From positions 1,184,538 to 1,248,537 of the forward strand of contig NC_037276.1 of assembly GCF_000002425.4 (NCBI RefSeq): 64,000 nt of DNA, in the 5' to 3' direction. Made by a program: the position numbers and the translations under genes. Origin of the DNA: Physcomitrium patens (Eukaryota > Streptophyta > Bryopsida > Funariales > Funariaceae). Positions 33,686-45,600 of this stretch are shown here, piece after piece. Numbering within the stretch: the stretch's first letter is position 1; each line of letters opens with the position of its first letter. The notes below the pieces were generated by a model, which did not search any database, had not been told where the DNA came from, and worked only from the letters and a program-made list of their open reading frames with translations.

Positions 33686-34354
33686 AGGGATCGTGCAACT
33701 AGATGATTCAATACTACAATAACAATCAGATTCCTCTCTTTCCACTCAGTCTGTCCATTGTTTTATCATTCTTCTATCTTTTGGCCCTCAGAAACTACAA
33801 ACCTTAGCATTATTAGATTTAAGAGTGTCTACTTACTTTTTAGATGAAGAATTCACTAAATATCACGAGATTCCTCTAGTACAAAAAATTAAATCCATTC
33901 ACGTAGAAGTAATAGATGGATGACCTTTATTATTTGGTAGTGTAACCCATGAATCAGCACCTATAGAGGTGACGTTTAAAGACCATAGTAGTTATATTAT
34001 TTTCAATATTATCAAAATCCCATCAAACCTTGTTATTCTTGGTCTTTCTTGGTTAGAAATGTATAACCCATTTATATATTGGAAGTTATAAAGGATGATA
34101 TTTCCTATAGAATATTTTGAGAGTAAGCTTATTAAAAGATCTCAAATCAAAAAACCTCATTTATTGGAGCAAGAGTGTTTGTAACATTGTCCAAGGAAAG
34201 CACATCGTTTGTCATTTATGCGACTCCATTTAGTGGAGAGAAGATTTTTACAGCAAACATACCAAAGCAATGTAAGGATTTTGAAGACGTGTTTCAAAAG
34301 AAGAATGTCAACACACTACCAGAGCATCGACCATATGATTGTGCCATAGACTTG
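33686..34354 (+). pseudogene. pol: Protease of B
   Basis: Homologous to residues 1-220 of the intact pol. The active site that is DSGAS in A reads DLRVS here, so the catalytic aspartate remains but the turn is lost. Downstream, YLEVIDG-type and VILGLSWLEMYNP blocks are recognisable, then LPEHRPYDCAIDL (to 34354), where a TAG interrupts. Confidence 0.82.
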
Positions 34355-35479
34355 TAGGAAGGAGCACAACCACCTTTTGGTCCAATCTATAATTTCTCGC
34401 AGATGAAGTTAGTGGAGTTACGGAAGTACATTGACGAGAATTTAGCCAAGAACTTCATTTGTCATTTGAAGTTGTTAGTTGAGGCATCAATCTTATTTGT
34501 GAAGAAGAAAGATGGCTTGCTGCAGATATGCAAGGATTATTGAGGTCTCAATAAGGTGACAAAGAAGAATTGTTATTCATTACCCTTGATATCAGGTCTT
34601 CTAGAGCAACTTAGGTATGGAAGGATCTTTACAAAGATTGATCTAAAGGGAACTTACAACCTCGTGCGAATTAAGGAAGGAAACGAATGGAAGACAACTT
34701 TTCGTAGAAGATATGGCCATTTTGAATATAATGTCATGCCTTTTGGTCTTACCAATGCTCTTGCCGTCTTTCAACACATGATAAATGACATCTTTTGGGA
34801 GCACTTTGATGATTTTGTTGTTATCTATCTAGATGATATTTTGATATTTTCCAAGAATGTAGAAGAGCATAAAAAATGTATTTATCTGGTCCTTAAAACA
34901 TTCTACAAGCGAAGACTTTACGTCAAGTTGGAGAAGTGCTTATTTAACCAAACTGAGATGAAATTTTTGAGATTCATTACAACTATGGAAGGCTTGAAGT
35001 TAAACCCTAAGAATGTGGAAGTAATTGTATCATGGGAAGTTCCAAAGATGATTAGAGATGTATAGTGCTTTCTTGGCTTTGCTAACTTCTATCAGATCTT
35101 CATCAAGAATTATTCTCAAGTTGTTGCTCTGCTCACTTGGTTGACATATAAAGACAAGCTCGAATGGAGACCTCTAGTGAAAAAAAAACATCCTAAGATC
35201 TTAAGATGGTATTTGCTATGGCTCCAATCTTGGTACATCCAGACTTTGCAAAGGCCTTCTATTTGGAGACCGATGCTTCAAATTTTGCTATTGGAGTTGT
35301 ACTTTCACAGATAGGTGCATACAAAAAGCTTCATCCAATTGCATTCTACTCTCAAAAGTTTTTTGTTGCCGAGATCAACTATGAGATCCATGATAAAGAA
35401 CTTCTTGCCATAGTGGATTCTTTCTAAGAATGGCATCACTTTCTCGAAGGAGTTGTGCATCCAGTGACCGTATACATGG
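34355..35479 (+). pseudogene. pol: Reverse transcriptase and RNase H of B
   Basis: 169 open codons (34556-35065) hold the palm with [13 protein letters not shown] and the complete active site [18 protein letters not shown]. RNase H (35206-35427) shows LETDASNFAIGVVLSQ and INYEIHDKELLAIVDSF. Stops at 34541 and 35063 and a shift near 35170 break it. The D insertion at 35480 falls between VTVY and the DHKNLEYF motif. Confidence 0.88.
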
Positions 35480-37308
35480 TGTCTTGACGTAATATGACTA
35501 GTAGGTGAAAGTGTGAAGAAATATATCATGTTTTGAGGATCTCACTTCAAAAATATTGTAGCAAATTATCTTGGAAAAATAGATATTAGTAAAAAGGTAG
35601 AAAAATTAAAGGTGCTAATGCTGCCTTTTTACAAATTATGCTTCTATTTACTTTATAAGGCCATAAATAAGGCAAAACAAGGTAGATTTTAAAAATAAAG
35701 GATATAGACATATGTAGGAAGGAGTTAGGAATGCAAATTAGTAAAAATTACCTCAAGAACACGAAAGTTGATATCCGGAGAGGGCCGGTTATGAACCAGG
35801 GTCGAAATCAGACCCTGAGGGACAAAACCGAGTCTCGACGACAACTCCGGAACTCTTTGGTAAATCGAAGAGTGGAGTTTAATAGAAGCTTGAATAAGGT
35901 TTCTATGGGCATTGATTTTGGGTGATTTGGAGTTGATATGACTTTGTAAGAGCTTTGCAAAGTAGAGGTTTGTTTCGGATGACTTGGATTTTATGAAATA
36001 AAATAGGGTTTATGTTTTGAGTGATTTCGAGAGTTTTGTTGTAGATCTATAGGTGAAATTTTCTTAGTTCATGATTATAGTTGTATTAAATATATGTTGT
36101 GAATTTGAGCTCGATTTAAAGGTTGAAGTGAGAGATATTGAGGTTTAAGCGGGTCAAGGTCTCAATAAGTAGAATTTTAGGTCTAGTGAGGGTTTTTAAG
36201 ATTTCATGCAATCTACTAGTTGGATTGGAATAAAACTTATGTAAAAGGGTATAAGACTTGTTTTTCTATGTCCATGAGAAATTTAAAACCAATCGAACGG
36301 CGCAAAGAAGAGAAATTGGCTCTGGAAGGTTGGCATCAAGATTGGAGAAGGAGGCCGGCTAACACCCAAATACATTTTTGAGGATAACGTCAATTTGGTA
36401 ACTCCGATCCATTTCAAATTTTTTTGTACTTGTTTTAAACTTGATTTTTAAAAATTATGCAAATTTTGAATTGAGATCAATAGTACTTCATTAGATATTG
36501 AGGTTTAAATCTGTCATAGGAATTACTAGGATTTGGATTAGGGTTTGGCTAGGGTTCGATTTAGGGTTTGATTTAGAGTTTAGGATTTGGATTAGGATTT
36601 GGTTAGGGTTTGATTAAGGATTTGGATTAGGGTTTGGATTAGGGTTTAGATTTTGATTAAGGTTTGATTTAGGATTTGGATTAGGATTTAGTTAGGATTT
36701 GATTTAGGGTTTGGATTAGAGTTTGGATTAGGATTTAGGATTTGATTAGGATTTAGGGTTGGATTAGGATTTGGATTAGGATTAAGGGTTTGGTTAGGGT
36801 TTGATTTAGGATTTGGATTAGGATTTGGTTAGAGTTTGATCTAAGGTTAAGTTTAGGGTTTAGGATTTGGATTATGGTTTAGGATTGATTTAGGATTTGG
36901 TTTAGGATTTAGGGTTTGAAATAGGGTTTGATTTAGGGTTTAATTTAAGGTTTGTTTAGGATTTGACTTAGGATTTAGGATTTATTAGGGTTTAAGATTT
37001 AATTAGATTTGGTCTAAAGTTTGAGTGAAATTCAATAGGGTTTTAACTAGAATTAAATTAAGGTTGAATTGACATATATTTGAGTAATATTTGTGATCAT
37101 TCTAATATTTTTTTAAGAATTTTATTATTTGTTTGAAATTTCTTTGAGTTGTTTTGAATTTGATTATGTTTGTTTATCATTATTATAGTCTAATTAGAAC
37201 ATTATTAGTATTCTATTAGAATTAGGATTTTGTTATCGCAATTTCTATTCTTCCTTCTACACCCATTTGCTCGGAGCATTCTCAAGTAAGACTTCACACA
37301 TTACGACA
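35480..37308 (+). mobile_element. Solo LTR D (long-LTR family P)
   Basis: About 1.83 kb, TGTCTTGACGTAATATGACTAG to CATTACGACA, with no retroelement coding motifs. It separates CATGG on the left from AACGG/ACGGA on the right; the uninterrupted site would be about CACGG, consistent with a 5-bp duplication decayed by one base each side. The same two ends occur at 48655 and 56538. Its middle carries a long telomere-like repeat tract. Confidence 0.75.
36525..37015 (+). repeat. Telomere-like degenerate repeat tract in D
   Basis: About 490 bp of head-to-tail variants of GATTAGGGTTTGGATTAGG and TTTAGGGTTT, i.e. 6-7 and 12-13 base units related to the plant telomere repeat TTTAGGG. Copies are irregular with many A-for-G changes. 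It lies inside a solo LTR, so it is an internal LTR minisatellite rather than a chromosome end. Confidence 0.85.
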
Positions 37309-38692
37309 ACGGATCATAAGAATTTGGAGTACTTCACATCGGCTCGAGTTTTGAATCGTCGTTAAGCTCGATGGAACATGTTGCTATTCAAGTTTGATTT
37401 TGTTATTACTTATTGGTCTGAGAAGCAATAAGGACTATCTGATACATTATCAAGGAGATCATATCTAGCGCCAAAGACTAAAGAAGCAGCGTTTGATCAT
37501 TAGTGTCTGACATTGTTGTAGTCAGAACAATTTAGGCTTTGCTCTGCTATAGTCCCAATTGAAACTAACTTCCTCAACCAGGTACGTATTATGACTATTC
37601 AAGATTCTGTAGCCCTCGATATCACACAACGTGTCAATAATGACAAATTCAAGGTGAAAGGAGATCTTTTATACTTTGAAGAGCGGTTGTATATTCCAAA
37701 GGGACCAGCACAACTCTGAGTTTTCTAATCTCAACACAACTTTCCAACTGCGGGACATTTTGGATTCAATAAGACCTTGGAACTTATTTCTCGAGATTTT
37801 TGGTGGCCGTAAATGTGGAAGGATTTCAAGGATTTTGTCCTCTCTTATGACATTTGTTCAAGAACCAAGAACCTTCGACATTGTCCTTATGGTCTTCTTC
37901 AGCCATTGAATATTCCACGTCGACCATGATCTTCAGTTTTCATGGACTTCATTATAGACTTGTCACCATCGAACTCATTTAATAATATCTTTATTGCGGT
38001 AGATCAACTTACAAAGATGGCACACTTTATCCCTTGCAAGAAAATATTCTCAAGCAAAGACACAACAAGGCTCTCCCTTGACAGTGTGTATCGATATTAT
38101 GGTTTACAAGATGATATTATATTAAATCGAGGAACCCAATTTGTATCAAAGTTATAGAGATCTCTCTTTGAAATATTAAAGGTGGATATCAAGATTTTTT
38201 TGGCTTATTCTCAAACTGACGGCCAAACGGAACGGGTGAATCAAATTTTGTAGCCGTATTTAAGATGCAGCATCAACTATTAGTAAGATGATTGAACTGC
38301 ATATCTATCCTTAGTTGAGTTTGCATATAACAACATCCTTCATGCATCAATTCAACAAACACCATTCTTTTCCAACTATGGGTATCGTCCAAAGCTTGAT
38401 TTGTTGAGTCCGTTAACCAATAACAACGCAGCAACTGAAATATTTGTGAAACAACTATCAGAGCTTCAAACCATATTGAAGCTTCAATTGCAAACCACCC
38501 AAAAAGCTTACAAGACATCCGTAGACAAATTTCAAAATCAGATACCTACTTTCAAAATTGGAGATAAAATATGGCTGCTTCAATGGAATATCAAAACCAA
38601 GGGGCCATGTGATAAGTTGGATTACTGAAGATTGGAACCATTTGTCATCTAGAAGTAAATCAATCCAATGGCATATCATTTGGGATTACCGG
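37309..38692 (+). pseudogene. pol: RNase H tail and integrase of B
   Basis: Resumes at DHKNLEYFTSARVLNRR. The zinc domain near 37740-37860 keeps H (GHFGFNKTLELI) and one cysteine pair partly (YDIC). The core (37942-38157) starts MDFIIDLSP with the first aspartate, but the second aspartate motif reads LNRGTQF, so D has become N. The C-terminal region (38401-38628) has IGDKIWLLQWNIKT. Interrupted at 38693 inside LGLPVS by the E1 solo LTR. Confidence 0.85.
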
Positions 38693-38849
38693 TGTCATAC
38701 TTTAAAAATTTACAATATGTAAAAATTAGTTAGAACATATAATATGTTCATAAGACTTGATGTATGCTAGAATGGTTAAATAGATTAATTTAAAAAGAGT
38801 GGATTTAAGAAACTTTATTTTGAGTTTATCTTTTTATTTATAGCATTTT

Positions 38850-38888
<39 letters not shown>

Positions 38889-39963
38889 CCTAAATATTTA
38901 GTATGGAGCCTTGAGAGGAGATTAGAGCCTAAAGAAGAAATTCTTAACTAATAGGAGGCTTAATAGGAGGGATGAAAGCCAAGGCATAGTTGGATGAAGG
39001 CAAGGAATGGAAAACATTCCTATTGGTCAAAGGCCATGCTCAATAGCCTTCAAGGAGGCTGCTCGAGGCCTTATTAGGAATTAGGATTTTTCTTTCGAAT
39101 TCATTCGAGCTTTGGAGGCTAGGATCAATAAGTTTAGGATTTTGGGTATAATTTGGGTGAAGAGTTTGTGTGATTTCAAGTTTTTTTGAAGGAGATATAG
39201 GTATTCAAAGTTAAGGTATCAAATTTGTACCTACTGTCACTCTTTGAAGCATAACATATGCGTACATAGAGAATGAAAGATCAGTGATTGGATTTGGAGA
39301 AAGTACTTTCTTAGCTACACTTTACATATACTATTTGACAAATTCCAAGTTTAGATGAAGGAATTATAGGGCATTAAAGATAGCACATGTAATTCAAAGG
39401 CAGTAAGTGAGTCATTTTATTGATAGTAATGGTTGGAGCCATATCTTGAGTTTTTGGACGAATTTTTGGCTCAAAATTTTGATAAGTGTGTATTATTAAG
39501 TTAAGAAGCTATAGATCAAAGTTTCATGGTATTTAAGTACTTATTTTGTGAGATATGAAGAAATTATCACACAAGTATATGTAAGCTAGGTTTTAAAGGT
39601 ATTGTTAGGGTTTTGGCAATATCTCAAGATCCGTAACAAATTTGTAGTTTAATTTTTTTTGTAGTAGTTTTTGAAAGTATATCAATACTTCATGTAAACT
39701 TTAGGATTATTTTGATGGTCCGATTGTAAGATATGAACTGTTGAAGTTTGAAAAACATCTCTCATAAAGATATATAAGATTTTTAAGATATTTATAATAC
39801 ATTTGGGTGTTTTCTTGGTACTTGGGCTTGTGTTTTGATGTAATTTCCCAAAAAAAAAAAGTTATATGTATAAACTTGGTTTTTTATATCTTAGACTTGA
39901 TTGAGTATTTAGTGGCAGCTAGAAGCTCAGCCCTTTCTTGAGGCAAATTCTCTCTACCCTGAC
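38693..39963 (+). mobile_element. Solo LTR, family E copy 1
   Basis: About 1.27 kb beginning TGTCATACTTTAAAAATTTAC and ending CTACCCTGAC(A). Flanked by ACCGG on both sides (38688-38692; 39964-39968 if the terminal A is counted in the duplication). Its removal rejoins the B integrase tail at VS/MKLHIVFH. A diverged antiparallel copy is at 4178-5415. No coding motifs. Confidence 0.8.
38853..38887. repeat. TA microsatellite
   Basis: About 17 uninterrupted AT dinucleotides within solo LTR E1, a likely slippage site. Confidence 0.9.
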
Positions 39964-40270
39964 ACCGGGTGCTATGAAGCTACACATAGTCTTTCATGTT
40001 TCTTTGTTGGAACCTTATCAAGAGTTGTCTTTTCATGGAAGAATGCAATGTCTGCCACTTACTATCAAAATTGAGAACCACAAGGAATACGAGGTAGAAA
40101 AGGTACTAGATTTGTAGTATAAGAGGAAAAAATTGAAGTACCTAGTGCGTTGGAGCAGCTATGATATCAATGAGCACACATGGAAACCAGTGGAAAATCT
40201 TATCAATGTATCATAAAAGATATAGGAGTTTCATCGATACTATCCTCAAAAATCTAAGCCTTTTCGATGA
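39964..40270 (+). pseudogene. pol: Chromodomain end of B pol
   Basis: MKLHIVFHVSLLEPYQE followed by HKEYEVEKVLDL-stop-YKRKKLKYLVRW, then YDINEHTWKPVENL. The chromodomain aromatic residues (Y of EYEVE, W of VRW, W of TWKP) are kept. Chromodomains steer chromovirus integrase to methylated heterochromatin, which fits the surroundings. Confidence 0.85.
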
Positions 40271-40425
40271 AAGTTTTTCATTGAAGTTCTTTCTCCTTGA
40301 AGCCTCTTAATCCTCGGCCTTATATAGAAGAGAGAGAAGGAACCTCTAAAAGACATAATTAGAGACTATAAATCTGTAACATGTGCCCATTCTCCCATGT
40401 TTAGTTCTTATTTTTTCGATCTGAT

Positions 40426-40596
40426 ATGGATAGCCAAAAGATAGGTACCATACCAGTCATGTCCTCTCAACCAAGTATCTCACGAAGACCACCCCGAGAT
40501 GAAGAACCACATGTACCACAAAGACGACGGAGGATACCTAGTAACAGATCGCTAGTGATTGTGTTTGAGGTAGAACCTACCTATGGTGATCTTCTC
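40426..40596 (+). pseudogene. Post-pol open frame of B, truncated
   Basis: ATG at 40426 opens MDSQKIGTIPVMSSQPS, followed by an arginine-rich PQRRRRIP block and SNRSLVIVFEVEPTYGDLLEG. The C-terminal half aligns with SRCLVILLEVGTTPDS...LFEG in the post-pol frame of G1, showing that both families carry the same extra frame. It is cut at about 40596 where L's protease begins on the other strand. Confidence 0.55.
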
Positions 40597-40924
40597 GAAG
40601 GAGATCTAATCATATTAAATATTACAAAGCTCTTATGACCATTAGTTGCTACTTCTATATGAAGGGTTTCATGAATAACATCTCCTGAAGACAACGGACA
40701 ACCATCTATGACCTCTACATGAATAAGTTTAGTTTTCTTCATTAAAAGTATGCTATATCTTTTAGCAAATTCTTCATCTAAAAACATGCTGAGGCTATTG
40801 AATCTAATAAGGCAGAGGCTTTGTGATGTTTAGGTTCTAAAATAATATATATTGTAAAACAAAGAGACAATTTTGAGGAGAGAATAAGACCTTTACTAGG
40901 TGTTGTACAAGGTTTTAGCCGCAT
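40597..40924 (-). pseudogene. pol: Start of pol and protease of L
   Basis: Begins with ATG at 40924 (MRL), five bases after the gag TAG and in the -1 frame. Continues to the LDEEFAKRYSILLMKK and IHVEVIDGCPLSSGDV blocks of protease, ending at the junction with B. The DSGAS box region is frameshifted. About 200 bp of protease between here and 25643 is missing. Confidence 0.82.
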
Positions 40925-40929
40925 GGTTC

Positions 40930-41938
40930 CTATTGTAGCTGGATAAACTTGTTTTTTGACATATTATCTTCTTTGATAGCCATACTCTTCATTTTACAAT
41001 TATGTTGCTTCTTTGAAAAATATTGAGCAGTATGCTTAGGTTCTCTACAATATAAGCACAATCCTTCCTAACGACAACGAGTCTTTTCTTGCTTAGAAAG
41101 AGGTTTGAAACGTACTACATCAATTTGTATATCTTCTACTTATGAATATATGTGTTAAAGAGATGTTGGTGTTGCCATTAAATTATAGTAACGTTGAGGT
41201 CGACTTGTACAGTTCTCAGATTAAAATTAAAAAAGACGATTGTTGCACTTCACAGCAAAGTCAATTGCTTGACTCAATGTTTGAGGATCAGATAAGTTGA
41301 GCATTAATCTTTTTACCACATATTGTAATCTATAGAAAAATTAGCTAAAAAAGTGCAGCATCATTCCACTTAATATCAATTGTAAGTTGTCAAAATTGTG
41401 AAGCATAGAAAGTTACTGATCGATAGTCTTGTCACAAAATATGGATCTTGTTGGTTGCAATACGAATTGCATCATGTTCTCTATACATGGATCAAAACTC
41501 TGCCAAAAAAGCCTTTAGATTATCCAATATTAGATCTCGTCATTCAAGAAAAGATGAAAGCCATGATAATGCTGAACCTGAAAGAAGCATACCAATGAAT
41601 ATAACTTGTAATCCTGAAGTTGGATAGCTTTGGGATTGAAGTTCAATCTCAAGTTGTACTTGATTGATAAAACCTCTAAACTTTGATCTGGTGCCATCAA
41701 ACTTCTCGGGTAGGATAATTCTAGGTTCTCTAATATTAGAAGGATATCTCACTATAGGAGAAGGGATTAGATTTGGTGTACATATTGAAGCAGCTTCAAT
41801 CATTTTTATATCTTCACTTCCTGCCAATCTTGTTGCTCTTTATGGTGATAAATTGAGTTGATGCATCGCAAGCATTAACTCCCTCAATTGCTCTTACATT
41901 TGTGCCATTATACTCTTCATTTCAGTAAGTTCTGCCAT
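40930..41938 (-). pseudogene. gag: gag of L
   Basis: Collinear with gag of element A: start ATG at 41938, capsid core open at 41540-41827 (LPEKFDGTRSKFRGFINQVQ), zinc-knuckle region near 41040-41070, and the stop TAG at 40930-40932 in the context CTACAATAGG. Several internal stops. Confidence 0.85.
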
Positions 41939-42149
41939 AATAACACTTAGAAAAAAAAGATGTCTAATATCGCTCAAGAAAAATAGAAGAGAGGACTTGA
42001 GAAAAAAGAAAATATTAAGGACAATATTAATTTAGAAGAAAGTAATCTTCAACTTCTAATACGCTTATGTCTTATTAAGAGAAAGAGGTAATCTACTCTT
42101 AATCAAGATTAGACAAAGCTTTGATATTATAAGCGCACTCTTGTCAATC
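41939..42149 (-). promoter_or_regulatory. L leader with self-primer binding site
   Basis: A 211-base leader. Two bases from the LTR the element strand reads TTGACAAGAGTG (complement of 42136-42147). This is perfectly complementary over 12 bases to CACTCTTGTCAA in the LTR (42322-42333 on the plus strand as TTGACAAGAGTG), about 30 bases downstream of the TATATATA box. Confidence 0.75.
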
Positions 42150-42707
42150 TGTCAAGGACAAGAACTTGATAAAAATAAATAAACAAGTGAAACTTTTGTC
42201 AAATAAAGATGACAAAATAGAAATAATTCAATATTTATATTAAGAAAGAAACTAGAATGGCTATTACTAAAAGACAAGAAAATTAGAGACCCTTGAAACT
42301 AGACTAGAAGCAAGAAAGGAGTTGACAAGAGTGAAGAGGGCTTCATTTTTGTTTCTATATATACTATCTAATTAGGAGCTATGTGGTGATGTTCTATAGG
42401 ACCTTCAATATGTGTTGACTTTGTAGGACACATGCCTTGACTTACAAGGCAAATTTTTCTATGTGTGGGCCACATAGTTAGCTTGGTCTTCAAGCCAACA
42501 ATATATGTGGCACATGGCCAACTTATTGATCACATTTCTAATCCAAAAAGTCAATTAAAGACACCTATGAAGTCAAAGCAATGTCTATGAAGCTTCTAAG
42601 AAGCTACCATAGAAGATATTATAGAATTAACTTATTTTTATTTACTTTTATTTACTTCCATCTATTTATATATGTAATTACTGACTTACATGCATATGTC
42701 CGTGACA
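42150..42707 (-). repeat. 5' LTR of L
   Basis: Plus-strand limits TGTCAAGGACAAG to GTCCGTGACA, both termini intact, followed by GATAC. Same length as its partner at 21558-22115. Confidence 0.92.
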
Positions 42708-42712
42708 GATAC

Positions 42713-44020
42713 AAACCTCCACAATTAGAATATGGAATTCTATTTTCAATCCAAAATTAACCTACTTGATGTGACTTTCTATAAGTAGGATAAGATGTCA
42801 TGTTATTCCTTTGATTTGAAGGAAAATTGGGACCTACTTATCTCAATTGATAAAAAAGATTATACAATTGGAATTAATTTTTTTCCATAAGTTTTTGTCA
42901 TAGAAATTGTAGAAAAAATTGTGCTTTGTGATTCATTTCTTTATAATTTATACATCACAATCCAAAGAAATAAATTTCTAATTTGTGATATCTAGACTCT
43001 ATAATTGGAGTTTGATTTTTGAGAAGGCAAGACATTTATTCACTAATAGTCTTCATAGTATTTATCATCTCATTTTTAAATACTTCATTAGCTTATTTTA
43101 CTTTATTTTTAAATTTTTCTAATTTAATATTATTAAATACCCTCATTTGAACTTCAACATATAGAGTTTGTATAGTTAAAGATGTTGAATTATTAATTAA
43201 CAAAGAAGAGATAGAAAGTTATTAGTAGCTTAAAGCTAGAAGGTGATAGAATTTTATAGGTCAATATTACAAAGATATAAAGGTGGAAATTGGTTCTTTT
43301 ATCTTTCTAAGCTTATGATCATTTTTCTTATCAATAACCTCTACTTCTAAAGCAACTTGAATGATTTCTTGTAAATCTTTAGATTTCTTGTTTAAAATAT
43401 CTTAAATTATAGAAGGTATGGCAAAAATTTGGATAAAGTAATGCCTTATGTTATCTTCATTTAAAAGATTACCAATATATTGAATTCATACTACACAAAA
43501 TTCCTTCATATAAAAAGTGACATCTTTTGAAGGATCTTATCTAATATTTATTTAAACAAAAAAGACTAATTATTGGCTAATTATAAATCTATATTGGTAA
43601 CAAAATGCTATTAGAAGTTGTTTCTATTCAGTAAATATTCTTTCTATATGGAATCTATATCAAGCATATATAAAATCCGTCAAGGTTGTTAAAAACTATA
43701 TTAAATAGTAACTATGATTGATTACTAAAATAGTGATAAACTCCTCTACAAATCTTTTTACATAGACTATTGAGTCTTCATTGACACATCTACTAAATAT
43801 TAGAAAGTTAAATAAAATTAATACTTTTTGTAATTTTAAACATATTATAATTGATAATCTCCTAAACAACATCATCGAGTCAATTTGGATATTGATTTGG
43901 AAGTTGTGGTTATCTCCATTAGTCAAATTAGTCTTTAGATTTGAAAATGGTAAAGACTCTACTTGAGACTCTAAAATGTACATTATACTATGCTCCATGC
44001 TAATAGAAACTTTTGACATA
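42713..44020 (-). pseudogene. gag: Element M gag
   Basis: Minus-strand gag-like frame: 43696-44019 open (MSKVSISMEHSIMYILES, VESLPFSNLK), then decayed text such as SKDVTFYMKEF and SKDLQEIIQVALEVEVIDKK, ending in the first half of a zinc knuckle (YSNCGGLY) at 42713. The second half (PRDDY) is at 21552 and below, across element L. The protease of the same element is at 20424-20750. The family is on the non-chromovirus side of Ty3. Confidence 0.65.
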
Positions 44021-44889
44021 TTGTCACAAAATTCTTCTAATATATGGATTTTTTAAATTATAGATTCAATATATAATCCGGATTGTAAAATACATTCAAA
44101 TTACAAATTAAAGCCAATAGGAGGATAAACTACCTTTGACTTTATTCTAGATGGTATACAACTAAATATATGATTTTTAAATAACTCCTTTAAGATAAAA
44201 GACCTAAAAGGTGGTTTAAAATAAAATAAATAAATTTTTAAATTATTTTTATTTTTATTTTTATAAAATAAACTAAAAAAAAAAATCCTTTCTCTTCTTA
44301 TCTATTTATAAGGCATTTGATTTAAATATATACTAAGATGAGATCTCATGCCGATTTTAAATTAGTGGTCTCACCTAATAATTATATATTTTTTATAAGT
44401 AATGCATAAGGTCCAACTAAATATCAAGTTTAGATCTAATATTAATTTTACTATAGTAGAGTTACCTATTAATTAGACTTAATTCATAATTTAGATATTA
44501 AAAAATAATACCAAGAATAATAAAAGTAGTTTAAAATTTTAATGTATAGATACCACAAAAATTAGATGGATTAAATAAAAAGAAACATGTAGGATAATAT
44601 GCAACAATCGACTTTCTTCATAGAGATCATCACTTTCCACAAGTAAATATTCAATGCCAAAAGGAAGTCATGTTGGCCATCAACCCAACTTTACTTCCTA
44701 TAAAATGTCTAAAAATTTAAAGTGCTTATTACAAACACAATTATGGTTTTTCAACAAAAGAGATAGATTAGAGAAAATTTTGGTGGATTTAATTGAATAT
44801 TTTAGTATTCAATTACTCTACAAGATGATAGAATAGTTAAAATATTATCTTTAAGATAGTAAGTCCTACCATGCTCTTTCCTAACTATA

Positions 44890-45112
44890 CTTAAAATTTG
44901 AAATAAAAATGAAGAATTAAGGTTTGGAATCCACCAAATTTTGCCAAATCGTGCTCCTTCTTTGCATGTTTAAAATTTCAATTAAAATTGAGGAGTTCAA
45001 GTTTGGAATCCACTTAATTTTGTCAAGCCATTTTTTTTCTTTGTTTTGTCAAAAATTTCAAATAATTTAAAGAGCTAAAGTTTGGAACTTACCAAGATTA
45101 TTCTTTATGTTT
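44890..45112. repeat. Three degenerate ~78-bp tandem repeats
   Basis: Units starting near 44890, 44970 and 45048 share AAAATTT...AAATGA/GAG followed by AAGTTTGGAATCCACC and AATTTTG. They lie within the presumed M LTR. Confidence 0.6.
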
Positions 45113-45179
45113 GAAGTTGTATTTCAATTCCACTCTTTATCCTTTGGAAGTAATAATCAACTTAAAGAAGACCTCGAAA

Positions 45180-45600
45180 TAATACTAATGTTAATACTAA
45201 ATTAATCATATATTATATAAGATTAGAAGGAACAACATTATATAAAAATAAATTAATAAAGAAATAAAAATATATTAAAATTATTTCATATATATTATTT
45301 ATTATACATATAAAAATAAAATTAGTATTAGTAAATAAAATTAATAATAAAAATTATATAAGAAAATAAAATAGAAAAATAGAAAAATAGAAAATATAAT
45401 ATAAATATAAATATAAAAAGTAAAAATAAAATTTAAAATAAAATTATAATATTAATAAAGATTAGTTTTTATTAATGAAATAAATAATTATTTAATTTAA
45501 TAATATTATTTTGGTTTTAATTAATTTTTATTTATTTATTATAATTTAATATAGTTAAGATTAAATTTAAAATAAAAAATTTAAAAATATAATATAAAAT
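45180..45600. repeat. Low-complexity A/T-only block
   Basis: About 420 bp made almost only of A and T with short TAAAATA and AATATAAAT runs. No gene or ordered repeat visible. Confidence 0.8.

Larger units (their letters stand above)
25644..40596 (+). mobile_element. Chromovirus B, sister family, 3' end deleted
   Basis: Plus-strand element inserted in L's protease. It has a 321-bp 5' LTR, leader, gag, protease, reverse transcriptase, RNase H, integrase, chromodomain and the start of a post-pol frame. It then stops at 40596, where L's protease resumes about 200 bp further along than it left off. The B 3' LTR and that 200 bp were probably lost in one deletion. C, D and E1 are nested in it. Its proteins are clearly related to family A, but the LTR and gag differ. 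Confidence 0.88.
21558..42707 (-). mobile_element. Chromovirus L, complete ends, carrying nested elements
   Basis: Both LTRs are 558 bp, in the same orientation, and flanked by an identical GATAC (21553-21557 and 42708-42712), so this is one insertion now spanning 21 kb. Its own sequence is 21558-25643 and 40597-42707; element B fills the rest. The LTRs are roughly 86-88% identical by eye. Element L interrupted a zinc-knuckle codon of element M, and removing it restores M's reading frame. Confidence 0.9.

Noticed and set aside
36525..37015. Telomere-like repeats as a true chromosome end or ancient fusion point
   Set aside because: Repeats are degenerate and lie wholly inside a solo LTR bounded by a target-site-like duplication within B pol.
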